Notes: generated by a model not told the origin, from the letters alone. A stretch of DNA of 64,000 nucleotides from Comamonas thiooxydans (GCF_002157685.2 NZ_AP026738.1:5022001-5086000); one strand, 5' to 3'; counted from the first letter of the stretch, positions 27,490 to 36,439 are shown. Made by a program: numbers and translations.

Positions 27490-28083
27490 TCAGCCGCCAA
27501 ATGACAAAGCATTGCTTGGCAAGGGGCGACCGAGAGCCGAGATCAGGGCCGTGTAGTGCATGGTTTCATCAGCCGCCAGGCGTCCCGCGACCTTGGCCAG
27601 ATCGCGGCTCTCAAAGGCGGGAATGACGCCCAGGTAGGCGTTGGTCGCTCCAAGCTCCAGTCTTGCAGCGAGAGCCAGTACATCAGCCTGGCTTTTCAGG
27701 GTTGCAGCCTTCAGCGATTCGGCATAGGTCTGCATCGGGGCCTCGGCTACCGGCTTGCCACCCATTTTCTGAATGGTTGCAATCAGGGCGTCACGGTGGG
27801 CCTTGTGATGGCTTTGGAACAGCAGGGCGACATCCAGCACGGGCTTTTGCAGCAGACCGCTACCGGCTCCCAGCTGGTATGCATTGATTGCTTCATGTTC
27901 CAGCCCCAGGGCCACATTGAGGATGGATACATCCTTGGCTGGGTCATTACCCATGCCTTGAGCCAGAGCTTCGCTACCTGCCAGCATGGCGACGGCCACC
28001 GCTGACAAAGTACCGGTAGTACCCAGAAATCCGCGTCGCGATGCCATGAGGGAGGAATGGCCTTCAAACAGATTGATCTTCAT
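27490..28083 (-). CDS. Tat-exported ferritin-like domain protein
   Basis: 197 aa with a twin-arginine signal (SRRGFLGTTG) ending near ALAQG, so exported folded. The mature part is a four-helix bundle with ferritin-like ligands: GLEHEAINAYQLG, FQSHHKAHRD, LELGATNAYLG and ADETMHYTAL. The pattern suits a di-iron or iron-handling periplasmic protein. GGAG lies 6 bases before the ATG. It is divergent from the ECF sigma gene, with 238 bases between, and heads an operon with the DUF3455 gene. Confidence 0.85.
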   Translation of the reverse strand: MKINLFEGHSSLMASRRGFLGTTGTLSAVAVAMLAGSEALAQGMGNDPAKDVSILNVALGLEHEAINAYQLGAGSGLLQKPVLDVALLFQSHHKAHRDALIATIQKMGGKPVAEAPMQTYAESLKAATLKSQADVLALAARLELGATNAYLGVIPAFESRDLAKVAGRLAADETMHYTALISALGRPLPSNALSFGG

Positions 28084-28321
28084 GATGACTCCTAGTTGAC
28101 TGTGGAGCTGTGTCGAGCAATTTCAATGTCCGACTCTTGGAATACGCAGTCTGCGGATCGGTGGATTCAAGTTTTTGAAAATATTTCTGCGCCAATTCAT
28201 GCGTTGCCCACATCCGACAGCCGAGATGCTGCGTATAGGTAAACAGGCAAGGTCGGCAACACGCCTTGGCAGTTATCCAACAGCGCCGCATTAAAGAGGC
28301 ACTTCTGTTCACAATGGCTGC

Positions 28322-28897
28322 ATGAGCGCCAAAACACCGGACAACGAACTGATGGACTTACTCGACCGCGTCGCAGCCCGGGATGAGCGTGCTCTCAAGC
28401 TGCTGTACGACCTGACTGCCTCGCGGCTGTATGGGCTGGCTCTGCGCATCGTCGCCAACAAAGAGTGGGCCGAGGACGTGTTGCAAGAGAGCTTTCTGGG
28501 CATCTGGCGCAGTGCGGAGACCTACCGAGACTCGCTCAGCCCGCCCCTGGCCTGGATGGGCATGCTGGTGCGCAGCCGGGCTTTGGACTTTTTGCGCCGG
28601 CGCAGAGCCGAGCGCCTGCATCTCAATGTCCCTATCGAAAGCGTAGAAGAGCTTTTGCAGGACAAGGATGCGCAAGCGCCCATGCAGCTGATTGAGGCTA
28701 GCGAACAGGCCGCGGCATTGCATCAGTGCCTGCAACAACTGGCGCAGCCCCAGCGCCAAGTGGTGAGCTTGGCCTATCTGAGGGATTTAAGTCATAGCGA
28801 GCTGGCCAGCAGCCTGAAGCTGCCGCTGGGCACCGTCAAGACATGGATGCGCCGCAGCCTGGAGCAACTGCGCAAATGCATGGCCCGCCATGTCTGA
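28322..28897 (+). CDS. ECF RNA polymerase sigma factor (SigK/RpoE type)
   Basis: 191 aa. Sigma region 2 is LYDLTASRLYGLALRIVANKEWAEDVLQES with the WRSAETYR tail; region 4 is LAQPQRQVVSLAYLRDLSHSELASSLKLPLGTVKTWMRRSLEQLR split by the normal turn. Region 4's GTVKTWMRR is the HTH recognition helix. It is followed 18 bases later by its anti-sigma gene. It is the probable regulator of the surrounding exported redox genes (inference). Confidence 0.93.
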   Translation: MSAKTPDNELMDLLDRVAARDERALKLLYDLTASRLYGLALRIVANKEWAEDVLQESFLGIWRSAETYRDSLSPPLAWMGMLVRSRALDFLRRRRAERLHLNVPIESVEELLQDKDAQAPMQLIEASEQAAALHQCLQQLAQPQRQVVSLAYLRDLSHSELASSLKLPLGTVKTWMRRSLEQLRKCMARHV

Positions 28898-28915
28898 GCG
28901 CCAGGAGTCCACATC

Positions 28916-29719
28916 ATGAATCTGACTCGAAACCCCGAATTGCTCGACCGTCTGGCTGCGTCCTATTCCTTGGGAACATTGCACGGGGGAGCACGCCGAC
29001 GCTTTGAGCAACTGGCACGCGAATATCCGCAGGTACGGGCGGCAGCATTGCTGTGGCAAGGTCGCTGGTCGGCCTTCTCCGAGGTTCAGACTCCAATACA
29101 GCCCGATGCAGCGGTCTGGACGCGCATAGTCAATTTGCTGCAAGCCGAAGATGCCAACATCAGACTGGCTCGCCAACGTGAAGCTGTTGTATCGAAGCCG
29201 CCAGTGCCATCACTCGCTTGGTGGCGTGGGCTGGCCCTGGCAGGCGGACTGGCCACTGTAGCGGCTATCTCGGTGGGACTTTGGTTTCAGCGGGGGCTCG
29301 AAGACGCCTCACGGCAACAACTGTCTGCGCTGCAAGCTCAGCTCCAGATGGCACAGGCTGCACTGCAGGCTGCCCCCCAGATTCAGTATGTGGCGGTGCT
29401 GGCCGACGGCAAGGCCGATGCATCCGTGCTGGTGACGTTCGATCCTCGACATAAGCAATTGGTGTTGCAGCGTGTGAGCGGCTTTAAAGAAGCGGACAAC
29501 CAGTCTTTGCAACTGTGGGCCTTGCCCCAGCAAGGCGCTCCGCGCTCTTTGGGCGTCATGGGTGATGGAAAGCTTGAGCAACTCACTGCGCAGGAGAGCG
29601 ATGTGAACGCAATCCCGGCCCTGGCCATCAGCCTGGAGCCGAAAGGCGGCGTCCCCAGCTCAACGGGGCCGACTGGCCCGGTGCTTTTCAAGGGCTCACT
29701 CATTCGCCGTGATCTCTGA
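28916..29719 (+). CDS. Anti-sigma factor with RskA domain
   Basis: 267 aa. The N-terminal cytoplasmic part (LDRLAASYSLGTLHGGARRRFEQL) is the anti-sigma binding segment; a single membrane helix lies near residues 100-122 (WWRGLALAGGLATVAAISVGLWF), followed by a short coiled coil and a periplasmic RskA domain (YVAVLADGKADASVLVTFD, LQLWALPQQGAPRSLGVM, ISLEPKGGVPSSTGPTGPVLFKG). It would hold the sigma factor at the membrane until an envelope signal releases it. Confidence 0.9.
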   Translation: MNLTRNPELLDRLAASYSLGTLHGGARRRFEQLAREYPQVRAAALLWQGRWSAFSEVQTPIQPDAAVWTRIVNLLQAEDANIRLARQREAVVSKPPVPSLAWWRGLALAGGLATVAAISVGLWFQRGLEDASRQQLSALQAQLQMAQAALQAAPQIQYVAVLADGKADASVLVTFDPRHKQLVLQRVSGFKEADNQSLQLWALPQQGAPRSLGVMGDGKLEQLTAQESDVNAIPALAISLEPKGGVPSSTGPTGPVLFKGSLIRRDL

Positions 29720-30321
29720 TTCGCATCTCCATTGACACTGCAGCGAACCGTGCCCGATTTATCCGGAGCCATTGAGGTTCAACGGCGGCCATAAGTGGCG
29801 AGTCCTGTCGCTGCTTTCTGCTGCAAAAACGGTGTATCAGCTTGCTCTCCTGAATGAGCGCTTTTAATTGCTTGGCAAATGCGCGGCCATCTTTCAGGCC
29901 TCTCGGAGGCGCAACGTCAGTTGCGACATCACTGTATGACCATGGTCAGGACATGCTGACGTGGCAGCCTGGATGGATGTGCGGCTACAGCCCTGATCTC
30001 TTGAATCACCAGTAAGAATGCCGGTGATGATTGGCACCTGCTCGGCTAGTACAGATGCCGCCCCTCGAACTTCGGACATCAGCCCTCCTGCGCAGGAGCG
30101 AGCCGGCTATCTTTCAGGACAGCATCTGCTCGTCTTCCGGCCGCTTCGTGACAACCCAGCCTGGCCAGGGTGGCCCGCAGGTTGTGATTGCAGAAACAAA
30201 ATGAGCTTGATGCTGCGTCGGCTGCGGACGCAGTACCTGCAGCTCAATCCACAAAAATCGAGCATGGTGGAGTGTGGGGAGCGACAAGACGTCGAGATGG
30301 CTATTGCCGCTCCCTTGCTTG
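29720..30321. other. 600-base gap after the anti-sigma gene
   Basis: No supportable gene on either strand; frames are short and without family features. A GC dyad CCTCCTGCGCAGGAG is near 30084-30098. Confidence 0.5.
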
Positions 30322-30606
30322 CTATTTGCTCATGGCGCCCTTGGACATTCCTTCCTTATCCATGGCGTCCTTGCTCATCTTGTCCTTGCCCATGTGGTCC
30401 ATGGAGGATTTTCCGTCCTTGGTCATTGCGCCCTTGCTCATGCTCATGGAATCCTTGTGCTTGGTGTCCTTGCCCATGGCAGGCTTGTCCATGCCCATTT
30501 GATCTTTGCCCATGGGCTCCTTGGTCATCGCATCGGCTGCAAAGGCCGAAGTGACGCTCAATGCCAGACACATGGAAAGCGCGGTGGTGATGAATGCGTG
30601 TTTCAT
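30322..30606 (-). CDS. Pentapeptide MxKDx-repeat secreted protein
   Basis: 94 aa from the ATG at 30606. A signal peptide ends at AFAAD. The mature part is nearly all Met-x-Lys-Asp/Glu-x units (MGKDQ, MDKPA, MGKDT, MSKGA, MGKDK, MSKDA and so on), about 13 copies, rich in Met, Lys, Asp and Ser with no Cys. This is the TIGR02953-type family of unknown function. Met-rich, unstructured periplasmic chains could bind copper or scavenge oxidants (inference). It lies downstream of the molybdoenzyme genes on the same strand. Confidence 0.88.
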   Translation of the reverse strand: MKHAFITTALSMCLALSVTSAFAADAMTKEPMGKDQMGMDKPAMGKDTKHKDSMSMSKGAMTKDGKSSMDHMGKDKMSKDAMDKEGMSKGAMSK

Positions 30607-30689
30607 GATGGTACTTTCTTGGCTCAGGTGGAAAAAGACGGCATGCGCCGCAGTGGGAACAGGAGAGATCGGTTTGAAGAAGTGTTTCC

Positions 30690-31472
30690 TCAACTACCGC
30701 CGAACCAGTTGTAGCCCTGGTCTTCCCAGTAGCCGCGGTTGAAGGAGTTGCTCACGAAGATGGCCCGTATGTGCTTGGGATTCTTGTAGCCCAGCTTGGT
30801 AGGCATGCGAAGCTTCATCGGGAAGCCGTATCTGGGCGGCAGAGGCTGCCCATCCCAGTCGAGGGCAAGCAGCGTCTGAGGATGCAGGGCTGTCGCCATA
30901 TCGATGCTGGTGTAGTAGTCATCGGCACATTGAAAGCCTACATAGCGGGCACTGAGGTCAGCTCCCACGGCGCGTAGAAAATCACCAAAGCGTGGACCAC
31001 CCCATTTGCCGATGGCGCTCCAGCCCTCCACACAGATGTGGCGCGTGACCTGCGCGTACTGCGGCAGCGCGCGCAGCTCATGGAGCGTCCAGCCGCGCTT
31101 GTCGGCCACAAGGCCTGTGACCTCCAGAAGAAAACTGGCTCCGTCCACTTCCGGAACCTTGCTTTCCTCATAAAAAGCATTGAAGGGAAATGGCCGGGTG
31201 ATCATGGATTCGGGGTAAGTAGGTGCAAGACGCGAGGAGTCGAACAGCCAACCCTGTATACGATCATTGAAGCGCGATATCCGGGAGAGCGCCGCTTCCG
31301 CTGTGGCGTTGTCGTCGATGCGGCACCCACTGAGCAGGCCGATGCCACCCAGTGTGAGACCTCGTGCCAGAAACTGCCGACGCGTTGATTGCGACAACTG
31401 CCTGTCGATCAGGCGACTAGCCTCGGCGACCACTACTTCACCGTTGTCCCTATGCCAGAGGGATGTGCTCAT
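30690..31472 (-). CDS. YedY/MsrP-like periplasmic molybdopterin oxidoreductase
   Basis: 260 aa, sulfite-oxidase fold. A late twin-arginine motif (RRQFLARG, residues 31-38) and a Cys50 in LLSGC suggest Tat export and perhaps lipidation. The molybdenum-ligand Cys is in TRHICVEGWSAIGKWGG (Cys147). Substrate-side segments YVGFQCADDYYTSIDM and YGFPMKLRMPTKLGYK are typical. It overlaps the upstream cytochrome b gene by 4 bases, paralleling msrPQ, but the partner here is a different cytochrome b family. Methionine sulfoxide or another oxidised substrate is a reasonable guess. Confidence 0.88.
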   Translation of the reverse strand: MSTSLWHRDNGEVVVAEASRLIDRQLSQSTRRQFLARGLTLGGIGLLSGCRIDDNATAEAALSRISRFNDRIQGWLFDSSRLAPTYPESMITRPFPFNAFYEESKVPEVDGASFLLEVTGLVADKRGWTLHELRALPQYAQVTRHICVEGWSAIGKWGGPRFGDFLRAVGADLSARYVGFQCADDYYTSIDMATALHPQTLLALDWDGQPLPPRYGFPMKLRMPTKLGYKNPKHIRAIFVSNSFNRGYWEDQGYNWFGGS

Positions 31473-32122
31473 GTCGTGCTCTCCTTGATCTCAGGACGGA
31501 ACGTCGGGCGGCCCAGCACCATGAGGAGCAAAGAGCGCGGAACCAGTACGACCATGAAAAGATGAACGGCAACAAAGCAGACAATGGCCGCCATGCAGTA
31601 AAAATGAATGCGTCGTGCCATGTCGTAGCCACCCAGAAGCTCGCGCAGCAGCGGAAACTGCACCGACTTCCAGATCACCAGGCCACTGAGCACCAGCAAT
31701 ATCAAATCTGCAACGGCAAACAGGTAGGCTGCGCGCTGCAGCTGGTTGTAGTGACTCAAGTCTGAATGCGACAAACGTGCCGTCAGTGCGAGCCAGGTGT
31801 CACGCAATATGCCGCGTACAGTGACGGGAAGCATGCGCTGCGCAAACCTGCCCGTGAACAGATTGAGCAACAGATAGGCCAGCCCATTGAGCACGAACAG
31901 CCACATACCCGCGAAATGCCATTGCAGTGCGCCACCCAGCCAGCCGCCCAGGGTGAGGCCGGCGGGAAAGAAGAAGTCAAAAATGGGCGAGGCGTTGTAG
32001 ATTCGCCAGCCGCTCATCACCATGACCAGCACAGCTAGAGCATTGATCCAGTGGGTCATGCGCAGCCACAACGGCTGAACTGTGGCGCTGCGCTTCGACG
32101 GTTGATGTGCAGGAGAAGGCAT
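31469..32122 (-). CDS. Cytochrome b membrane partner of the molybdoenzyme
   Basis: 217 aa with about five helices and His candidates for two b haems: MTHWINALAVL (helix 1), LQWHFAGMWLF, and RRIHFYCMAAIVCFVAVHLFMV (late helix pair). It belongs to the DUF4405/cytochrome-b561-like Ni-hydrogenase or thiosulfate-reductase cytochrome b group. It would pass quinol electrons to the periplasmic YedY-like enzyme, whose gene it overlaps by 4 bases. I start at ATG 32122; the frame is open further upstream. Confidence 0.85.
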   Translation of the reverse strand: MPSPAHQPSKRSATVQPLWLRMTHWINALAVLVMVMSGWRIYNASPIFDFFFPAGLTLGGWLGGALQWHFAGMWLFVLNGLAYLLLNLFTGRFAQRMLPVTVRGILRDTWLALTARLSHSDLSHYNQLQRAAYLFAVADLILLVLSGLVIWKSVQFPLLRELLGGYDMARRIHFYCMAAIVCFVAVHLFMVVLVPRSLLLMVLGRPTFRPEIKESTT

Positions 32123-32783
32123 GAGCGCATTGTTTCGCGCACCTGATCTCGAAGTCCTCACCGAAAGTTCAAAAAATCGTGATAGTTCGGCAAGCGCAGT
32201 TGATGAGCTGAATCGAGCTTCTTCCACCTCCATGCTTCAGGGCAGTTGCAGCACAGCCAAGACCAAAGGCTTCCAGCCTATTTTTCGAGGGTTCACAGTC
32301 CCACTTCTTGAACGACAAGACTGGCAAAGATTCACAGCTGAGCAAAGCTGCAGCTCCCATGCCTGCAAGGACTGACTGACCGGCCACTCTGCTTTCCAGC
32401 AACTAAGCTCGCTTAGACGACGGCCTCAGAAACGCCTGGTTGAGCGAGCGCTTCAGGCTTGACCTAGTAAAGGCGGATTGTTCAGATTGCCATCTGCTTC
32501 GCTATCAATGACTACCCGACAACAGTGGCGCAGACCTGTATCGCTTTTGGGGCGATGCAGCTCATCCATGAGCCGCTTGACCCGGCTGCGCACCGGTTTT
32601 CCTCGACAGCTTCGAGCCGCAGAGACCGGCCCCAGGGATATGTCTATTGTGTGACGCAGCCTGAGCTACGTATGGCCTGCCTCGTTGACATCAATAGAGA
32701 TTGAAAACCGCGCAGTTACAGCTCTCCATGGAATAAACCGCTTCGTTGAACTGTTTACAGCACGTCAACCAAAAAGAGACTCC
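32123..32783. other. 660-base intergenic region between the cytochrome b and COG4315 genes
   Basis: The two genes diverge from here, so promoters for both are expected. No credible gene is visible. GGAATAAAC at 32731 and GAACTTTC upstream of the cytochrome b gene look like ECF-type -35 elements, but I cannot derive a shared consensus by eye. Confidence 0.4.
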
Positions 32784-33146
32784 ATGACCCGCCTCGTTTT
32801 CCTTGCCGCCCTGAACTCGGTGCTGCTGGCGGTCTGTGCCATGACATCCGGGACCCAGGCACAGATGCCAGCCTCCGCCATCAATGGTGTGCTCGTTGGC
32901 CCCAATCAGATGACGCTCTATGTCTTCGACACGGATGCCGCTAAAAGCGTGTGCAACGGAGTCTGCGCCACGAACTGGCCTCCGTCGATGGTGGCCGCAG
33001 GCAGCGCTGCCAATGGCGACCGGAGCGTCGTGATCCGTGACAGCGGCGACAAACAATGGGCCTACAAAGGCCGTCCGCTCTACTACTGGGCCAAAGATGC
33101 CAAGCCAGGAGACAAGACGGGAGATGGCTTTCTCAACAACGCCTGA
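32784..33146 (+). CDS. COG4315-type secreted protein with Y-x-aromatic-xxD motif
   Basis: 120 aa from the ATG at 32784, preceded by AAAAAGAGA. A signal peptide ends TQAQ. The repeat units MTLYVFDTDAAKSVCNGVCATNWPP and RPLYYWAKDAKPGDKTGDGF carry the two YxFxxD/YYWxxD motifs of this family (often annotated lipoprotein, DUF305-like clusters). Two cysteines (VCNGVC) are conserved in the family. Function unknown. It lies 52 bases before the catalase-like gene and is co-directional with it. Confidence 0.82.
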   Translation: MTRLVFLAALNSVLLAVCAMTSGTQAQMPASAINGVLVGPNQMTLYVFDTDAAKSVCNGVCATNWPPSMVAAGSAANGDRSVVIRDSGDKQWAYKGRPLYYWAKDAKPGDKTGDGFLNNA

Positions 33147-33198
33147 CACACAGCCCAACCCTAAGAGTCCAAGGTCCGAGCATTGAAAGGAAGAAGCA

Positions 33199-34196
33199 AT
33201 GAACCGCAGAAAAATAAAGCTCGCAGCAGCTTGCATCATGGCGCTGCCCCCGGTGTTCCTCCAGGCTGCAGAACCTGAAGTGACGGCACCCGAGGTTGTC
33301 CAGGCTCTGGAAGGTAGCTTTGGCGTGCACCAGGGACAGCGCCGCAATCACATCAAAGGAAGCTGCGCGATCGGCGAATTCGTCGGCACCGCTGAGGCGG
33401 CCGGCTACTCGCGCTCCATCTTGTTCACAGGCAAAGTCGTTCCGGTAATCGCCCGCTTCTCTCTGGCAGGTGGCAATCCCAAGGTCACTGATGCCGCCAG
33501 GAGCGCGCGTGGCATGGCGCTGCAATTCAAGCTCCCGCAGGGGCAGTTGCAGCAGATGTCCATGTTGAACACCCCCATATTCGGTGCATCCAGCACCAGG
33601 ACTTTCCTGGATCTGACTTTGGCCCAGCGCCCGGATCCCACCACCGGCAAGCCAGATCCGGAAACGCTCAGCGCATTCAAGGCTTCCCATCCCGACCATC
33701 ATGCCCAGGCCCAATACTTGGCCAGCCACAACCCGCCAGATAGCTACACCCACAGCGCATTCTTTGGAATTCACACCTTAAGTTCATCAACGCACAGGAC
33801 AAGGTGACCCCGGTGCGCTGGCGCTTCGTGCCGCAGGAGGGTGAGAAGTCTCTGAGCAACGAAGCATTGAAGACGGCAGGTGCCGACTTCCTGGAGAAAG
33901 CCTTGATCGACAGCACGGCGCAAAAGCCGGCTCGCTGGGACATGCTGGTGACTATAGGGCAGCCTGGCGATCCACAGGACGACCCTACGCAGCCCTGGCC
34001 TGCACAGCGGCCCGAGTTCAAGGCCGGTACATTGACGATCACCAGTGCCTCGCCCCAAAAAACATCCATGTGCGAGTCGATCAACTTTGACCCGATGGTC
34101 ATGGCCGACGGCATTGCGCCGACCAATGATCCGGTGCTCCGCTTTCGCTCCCAGGCCTATGCTGTGTCATTTGGCAAGCGCTTGAGCGGTCAATGA
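33199..34196 (+). pseudogene. SrpA-like catalase-family peroxidase, split by a frameshift
   Basis: The first segment (33199-33807) has a signal peptide ending LQAAE, the catalytic-His segment RRNHIKGSCAIGEF and ARSARGMALQFKLP. The second (to 34196) continues TPVRWRFVP, DPTQPWP, FDPMVMADGI and the C-terminal RFRSQAYAVSFGKR with the likely haem-ligand Tyr. The frame is lost near 33778-33781: inserting one base after ACCTT restores FGIHTFKFINAQDKVTPVRW. The product would be a periplasmic haem peroxidase of about 332 aa. A single-base difference means either a real lesion or a sequencing error. Confidence 0.85.
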
Positions 34197-34413
34197 ATTC
34201 CAAGATCACCTCGAATGGATCAAGACATCCGGGCATCCGAGACTGCGGTCGGCAGACCTTGCAGTTCACGGCCCAACCAGCCTATGTGCTCTGCGCTGCG
34301 TACATCCGGCAGAGTACATGGGACGAATGCTCGTTTCCTGGCCTCCCTGGCTTTTCAGCAGGAGTTTTCAGCATGCGGCGACCGGGAGCATATGGGTCTT
34401 TATAGAATCGGGC

Positions 34414-35007
34414 ATGGATATCGACAAGATCAAGGGCCGTCTGGCCTTTCTGCAGGAAGCGGAAAAGCTCAAGAGCGTGCTTCGAAGCGCGCACACATCG
34501 ACAGGCAGGACGGAGAGCACCGCCGAACATACTTGGCGTCTGTGCCTGATGGCGATGACATTCGAGGACGAGCTTGCCGGCATGGACATGCTCAAGCTGC
34601 TGAAAATGTGCCTTGTGCATGATTTGGGCGAAGCGATTCACGGAGACATTCCTGCCATCGAGAAAGACCAGCATCCTGACAAAAGCGAGCAGGAAAAGGC
34701 CGATCTGCTGCATGTCACACGCTCGCTCGATGAGTCGCACCAAGCCGAGATCCTTGCGCTTTGGCAGGAGTATGAGGATGCCGCATCGCCCGAAGCCAAA
34801 GCCGTGAAGGCACTGGACAAGCTGGAGACCATTCTTCAGCACAACCAGGGAGCCAATCCGGCCGACTTCGACTACGGATTCAATCTGACATACGGTCAGA
34901 AGCACACCAGCACCGAACCTCTGTTTTCATTGATGCGCAAAATTCTCGACGAAGGCACACGCCAGAGAATGGCCGAAGCCTCCTGCAATCCTGGCCAGTC
35001 GCTCTAG
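34414..35007 (+). CDS. HD-domain hydrolase (YfbR-like)
   Basis: 197 aa from the ATG at 34414. The HD motif is complete: STAEHTWRLCLMA (first His), CLVHDLGEAIHGDIPA (HD pair) and ALDKLETILQHN (last Asp). Proteins of this group are metal-dependent phosphohydrolases, commonly 5'-nucleotidases for deoxynucleoside monophosphates. The frame is open upstream to 34318 but without a better start. No operon partner is visible. Confidence 0.85.
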   Translation: MDIDKIKGRLAFLQEAEKLKSVLRSAHTSTGRTESTAEHTWRLCLMAMTFEDELAGMDMLKLLKMCLVHDLGEAIHGDIPAIEKDQHPDKSEQEKADLLHVTRSLDESHQAEILALWQEYEDAASPEAKAVKALDKLETILQHNQGANPADFDYGFNLTYGQKHTSTEPLFSLMRKILDEGTRQRMAEASCNPGQSL

Positions 35008-35319
35008 GCCAGCATCAAGCGCTGCCGGCAAGGCATTTCTTGTCTGAGAGTCAGTGCTGCAAAGCAGCCCTTGGTCGTCGAAATCGAGCTGCTGCATCGT
35101 GCCCGGGTGAGCAACCGCATGCGGAAATCGATCTTTCAGATCGATACGGAATCCACAATCCCGCCCGCTGGAATGGTTTGAAGGCTCCCCAAAACCTGAC
35201 TCTTCGATTTTTTCATACGACCTCGGTCGAGCACAGCCGCAGCTTTGGGCCAGAAGCTTGCGGTCGCAAACCTCAGTCTCTTGACAGATATGCAGCGGTA
35301 CGATCAAATCGAAACGGCC
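35008..35319. other. Gap after the HD gene
   Basis: About 310 bases with no supportable gene. It runs into the DUF1428 remnant. Confidence 0.45.
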
Positions 35320-35388
35320 ACAGCACTCCTCCCAGGCAAACGCATGATCTTTGGGGACTTCGAGCCGATAGCCGAAGTGAAGACCTGA
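35320..35388 (+). pseudogene. 3' remnant of a DUF1428 gene
   Basis: The frame encodes TALLPGKRMIFGDFEPIAEVKT followed by TGA, with GKRMIFGDFEPIAEVKT aligning to GKRMIFGGFEQVVEVKP at the end of the intact DUF1428 protein encoded at 48086-48454. Nothing upstream matches the rest of the gene, so only the last 20 or so codons survive. Confidence 0.7.
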
Positions 35389-35521
35389 TGTCCGCCTTCG
35401 GGCCGACCGCTGCCCGTGACCCGCTCAAGCAGGCCTGTCATCTCCTTGCGCCAACTTGAGCAGGCAAGAGCAGAGCCTGCTGAAAGCATGCCGCCTGCGT
35501 CTGGCGAAGATGTCGCATAGC

Positions 35522-36439
35522 TTAGCGGGGAGCCTGTGATTCGGAGATTGCATTGCTGGCTGCCGAATCAAGGCAGATCTGACTTTTCGCAGGCGTCTCA
35601 GCACCCGGCTCAGCAGAATGCCAGCAGGCTCTCACAGTATCGAGCATGGCGGGCTTTCGCTGCGGCGGCGCTGCCTTGATGCTGCCGAGGCTGATGAATC
35701 CGGCCAGATACTCGGTTGACTCGACCCCCAGCTCAGAGCAAAGCAAAACGTCGAAGCAGCGCTCTCCGCTGAGCATGATGGCACCAAAGCCGAGTTGATG
35801 CGCGGCATTCAGCAGGTTGCCCAGTGCTGAGCCGGCTGCCAGCCATTGCTCACGCTCCGGCACCCGCATGCGCAGCTTGGGCGAGATGATGAAAGCGAGC
35901 AAAGTCGGGCTGCGTGTGGCGTGCTCACGCGCACGCCTGAGGTCCTCACTGGAGGCTAGAGGGTCGCGGCGCAATTTCTCCTGTTCGAATAAATCTGCCA
36001 GCCGCGCTCGGGAATCCGCGGGAAACACCAGTACACGCCACGGATGTAGACCACCATGATCTGGTGCGCTCAACGCCGCCTCGATCATCAGGTCGATCTC
36101 CTGGCTATCCGCTCCAGGTGCCTCAAGTCGCTTCGGTGAGACGGAGCGTCGATCCAGAAGAGGGGCAATTGCCTTTCTGCTGTTCGAAACCGCAAATACA
36201 TGCTTGAGGGTGGAAATGGCCTCCGACAAGCCTTGAGCCCAGACAACGACCTTCTCGCCTTCAGGCGTGAACCCCCGAAAGACTGTCCCGGTTTTCACAA
36301 GGGAACAGCCGTACTCGGATTCGGCTTCTGCCACAGCTTTCTTCAACTGCGCTTGAGAGATTTGGCATGCAATTGCTGCTGCCGCCCAGTCCTGCTCCCG
36401 ATGGAGGGCCAGCAGGTAGGAAATGTGATCTTGCTTCAC
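35522..36439 (-). CDS. Fusion of a LysR-type HTH to a YdjA-like nitroreductase
   Basis: 305 aa, one continuous frame. Residues 1-75 read as a LysR DNA-binding domain: ISYLLALHREQDWAAAAIACQISQ, LKKAVAEAESEYGCSLVKTG and RGFTPEGEKVVVWAQ, each aligning with the usual LTTR pattern. The LysR linker helix leads not into a periplasmic-binding-like effector domain but, from about residue 90, into an FMN nitroreductase of the YdjA class: LLDRRSVSPKRLEAPG, IEAALSAPDHGGLHPWRVLVF, LAFIISPKLRM, AAGSALGNLLNAAHQLGFGAIML and LAGFISLGSI. A flavin-redox or NAD(P)H-responsive regulator is possible (inference). The last 35 residues look disordered. Confidence 0.8.
   Translation of the reverse strand: MKQDHISYLLALHREQDWAAAAIACQISQAQLKKAVAEAESEYGCSLVKTGTVFRGFTPEGEKVVVWAQGLSEAISTLKHVFAVSNSRKAIAPLLDRRSVSPKRLEAPGADSQEIDLMIEAALSAPDHGGLHPWRVLVFPADSRARLADLFEQEKLRRDPLASSEDLRRAREHATRSPTLLAFIISPKLRMRVPEREQWLAAGSALGNLLNAAHQLGFGAIMLSGERCFDVLLCSELGVESTEYLAGFISLGSIKAAPPQRKPAMLDTVRACWHSAEPGAETPAKSQICLDSAASNAISESQAPR

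Noticed and set aside
28064..28312. 82-aa minus-strand frame in the ferritin/sigma intergenic region
   Set aside because: No family features; it overlaps the expected divergent promoters.
32685..33347. 218-aa minus-strand frame opposite the COG4315 gene
   Set aside because: Antisense shadow; the plus-strand gene has a signal peptide and family motifs.
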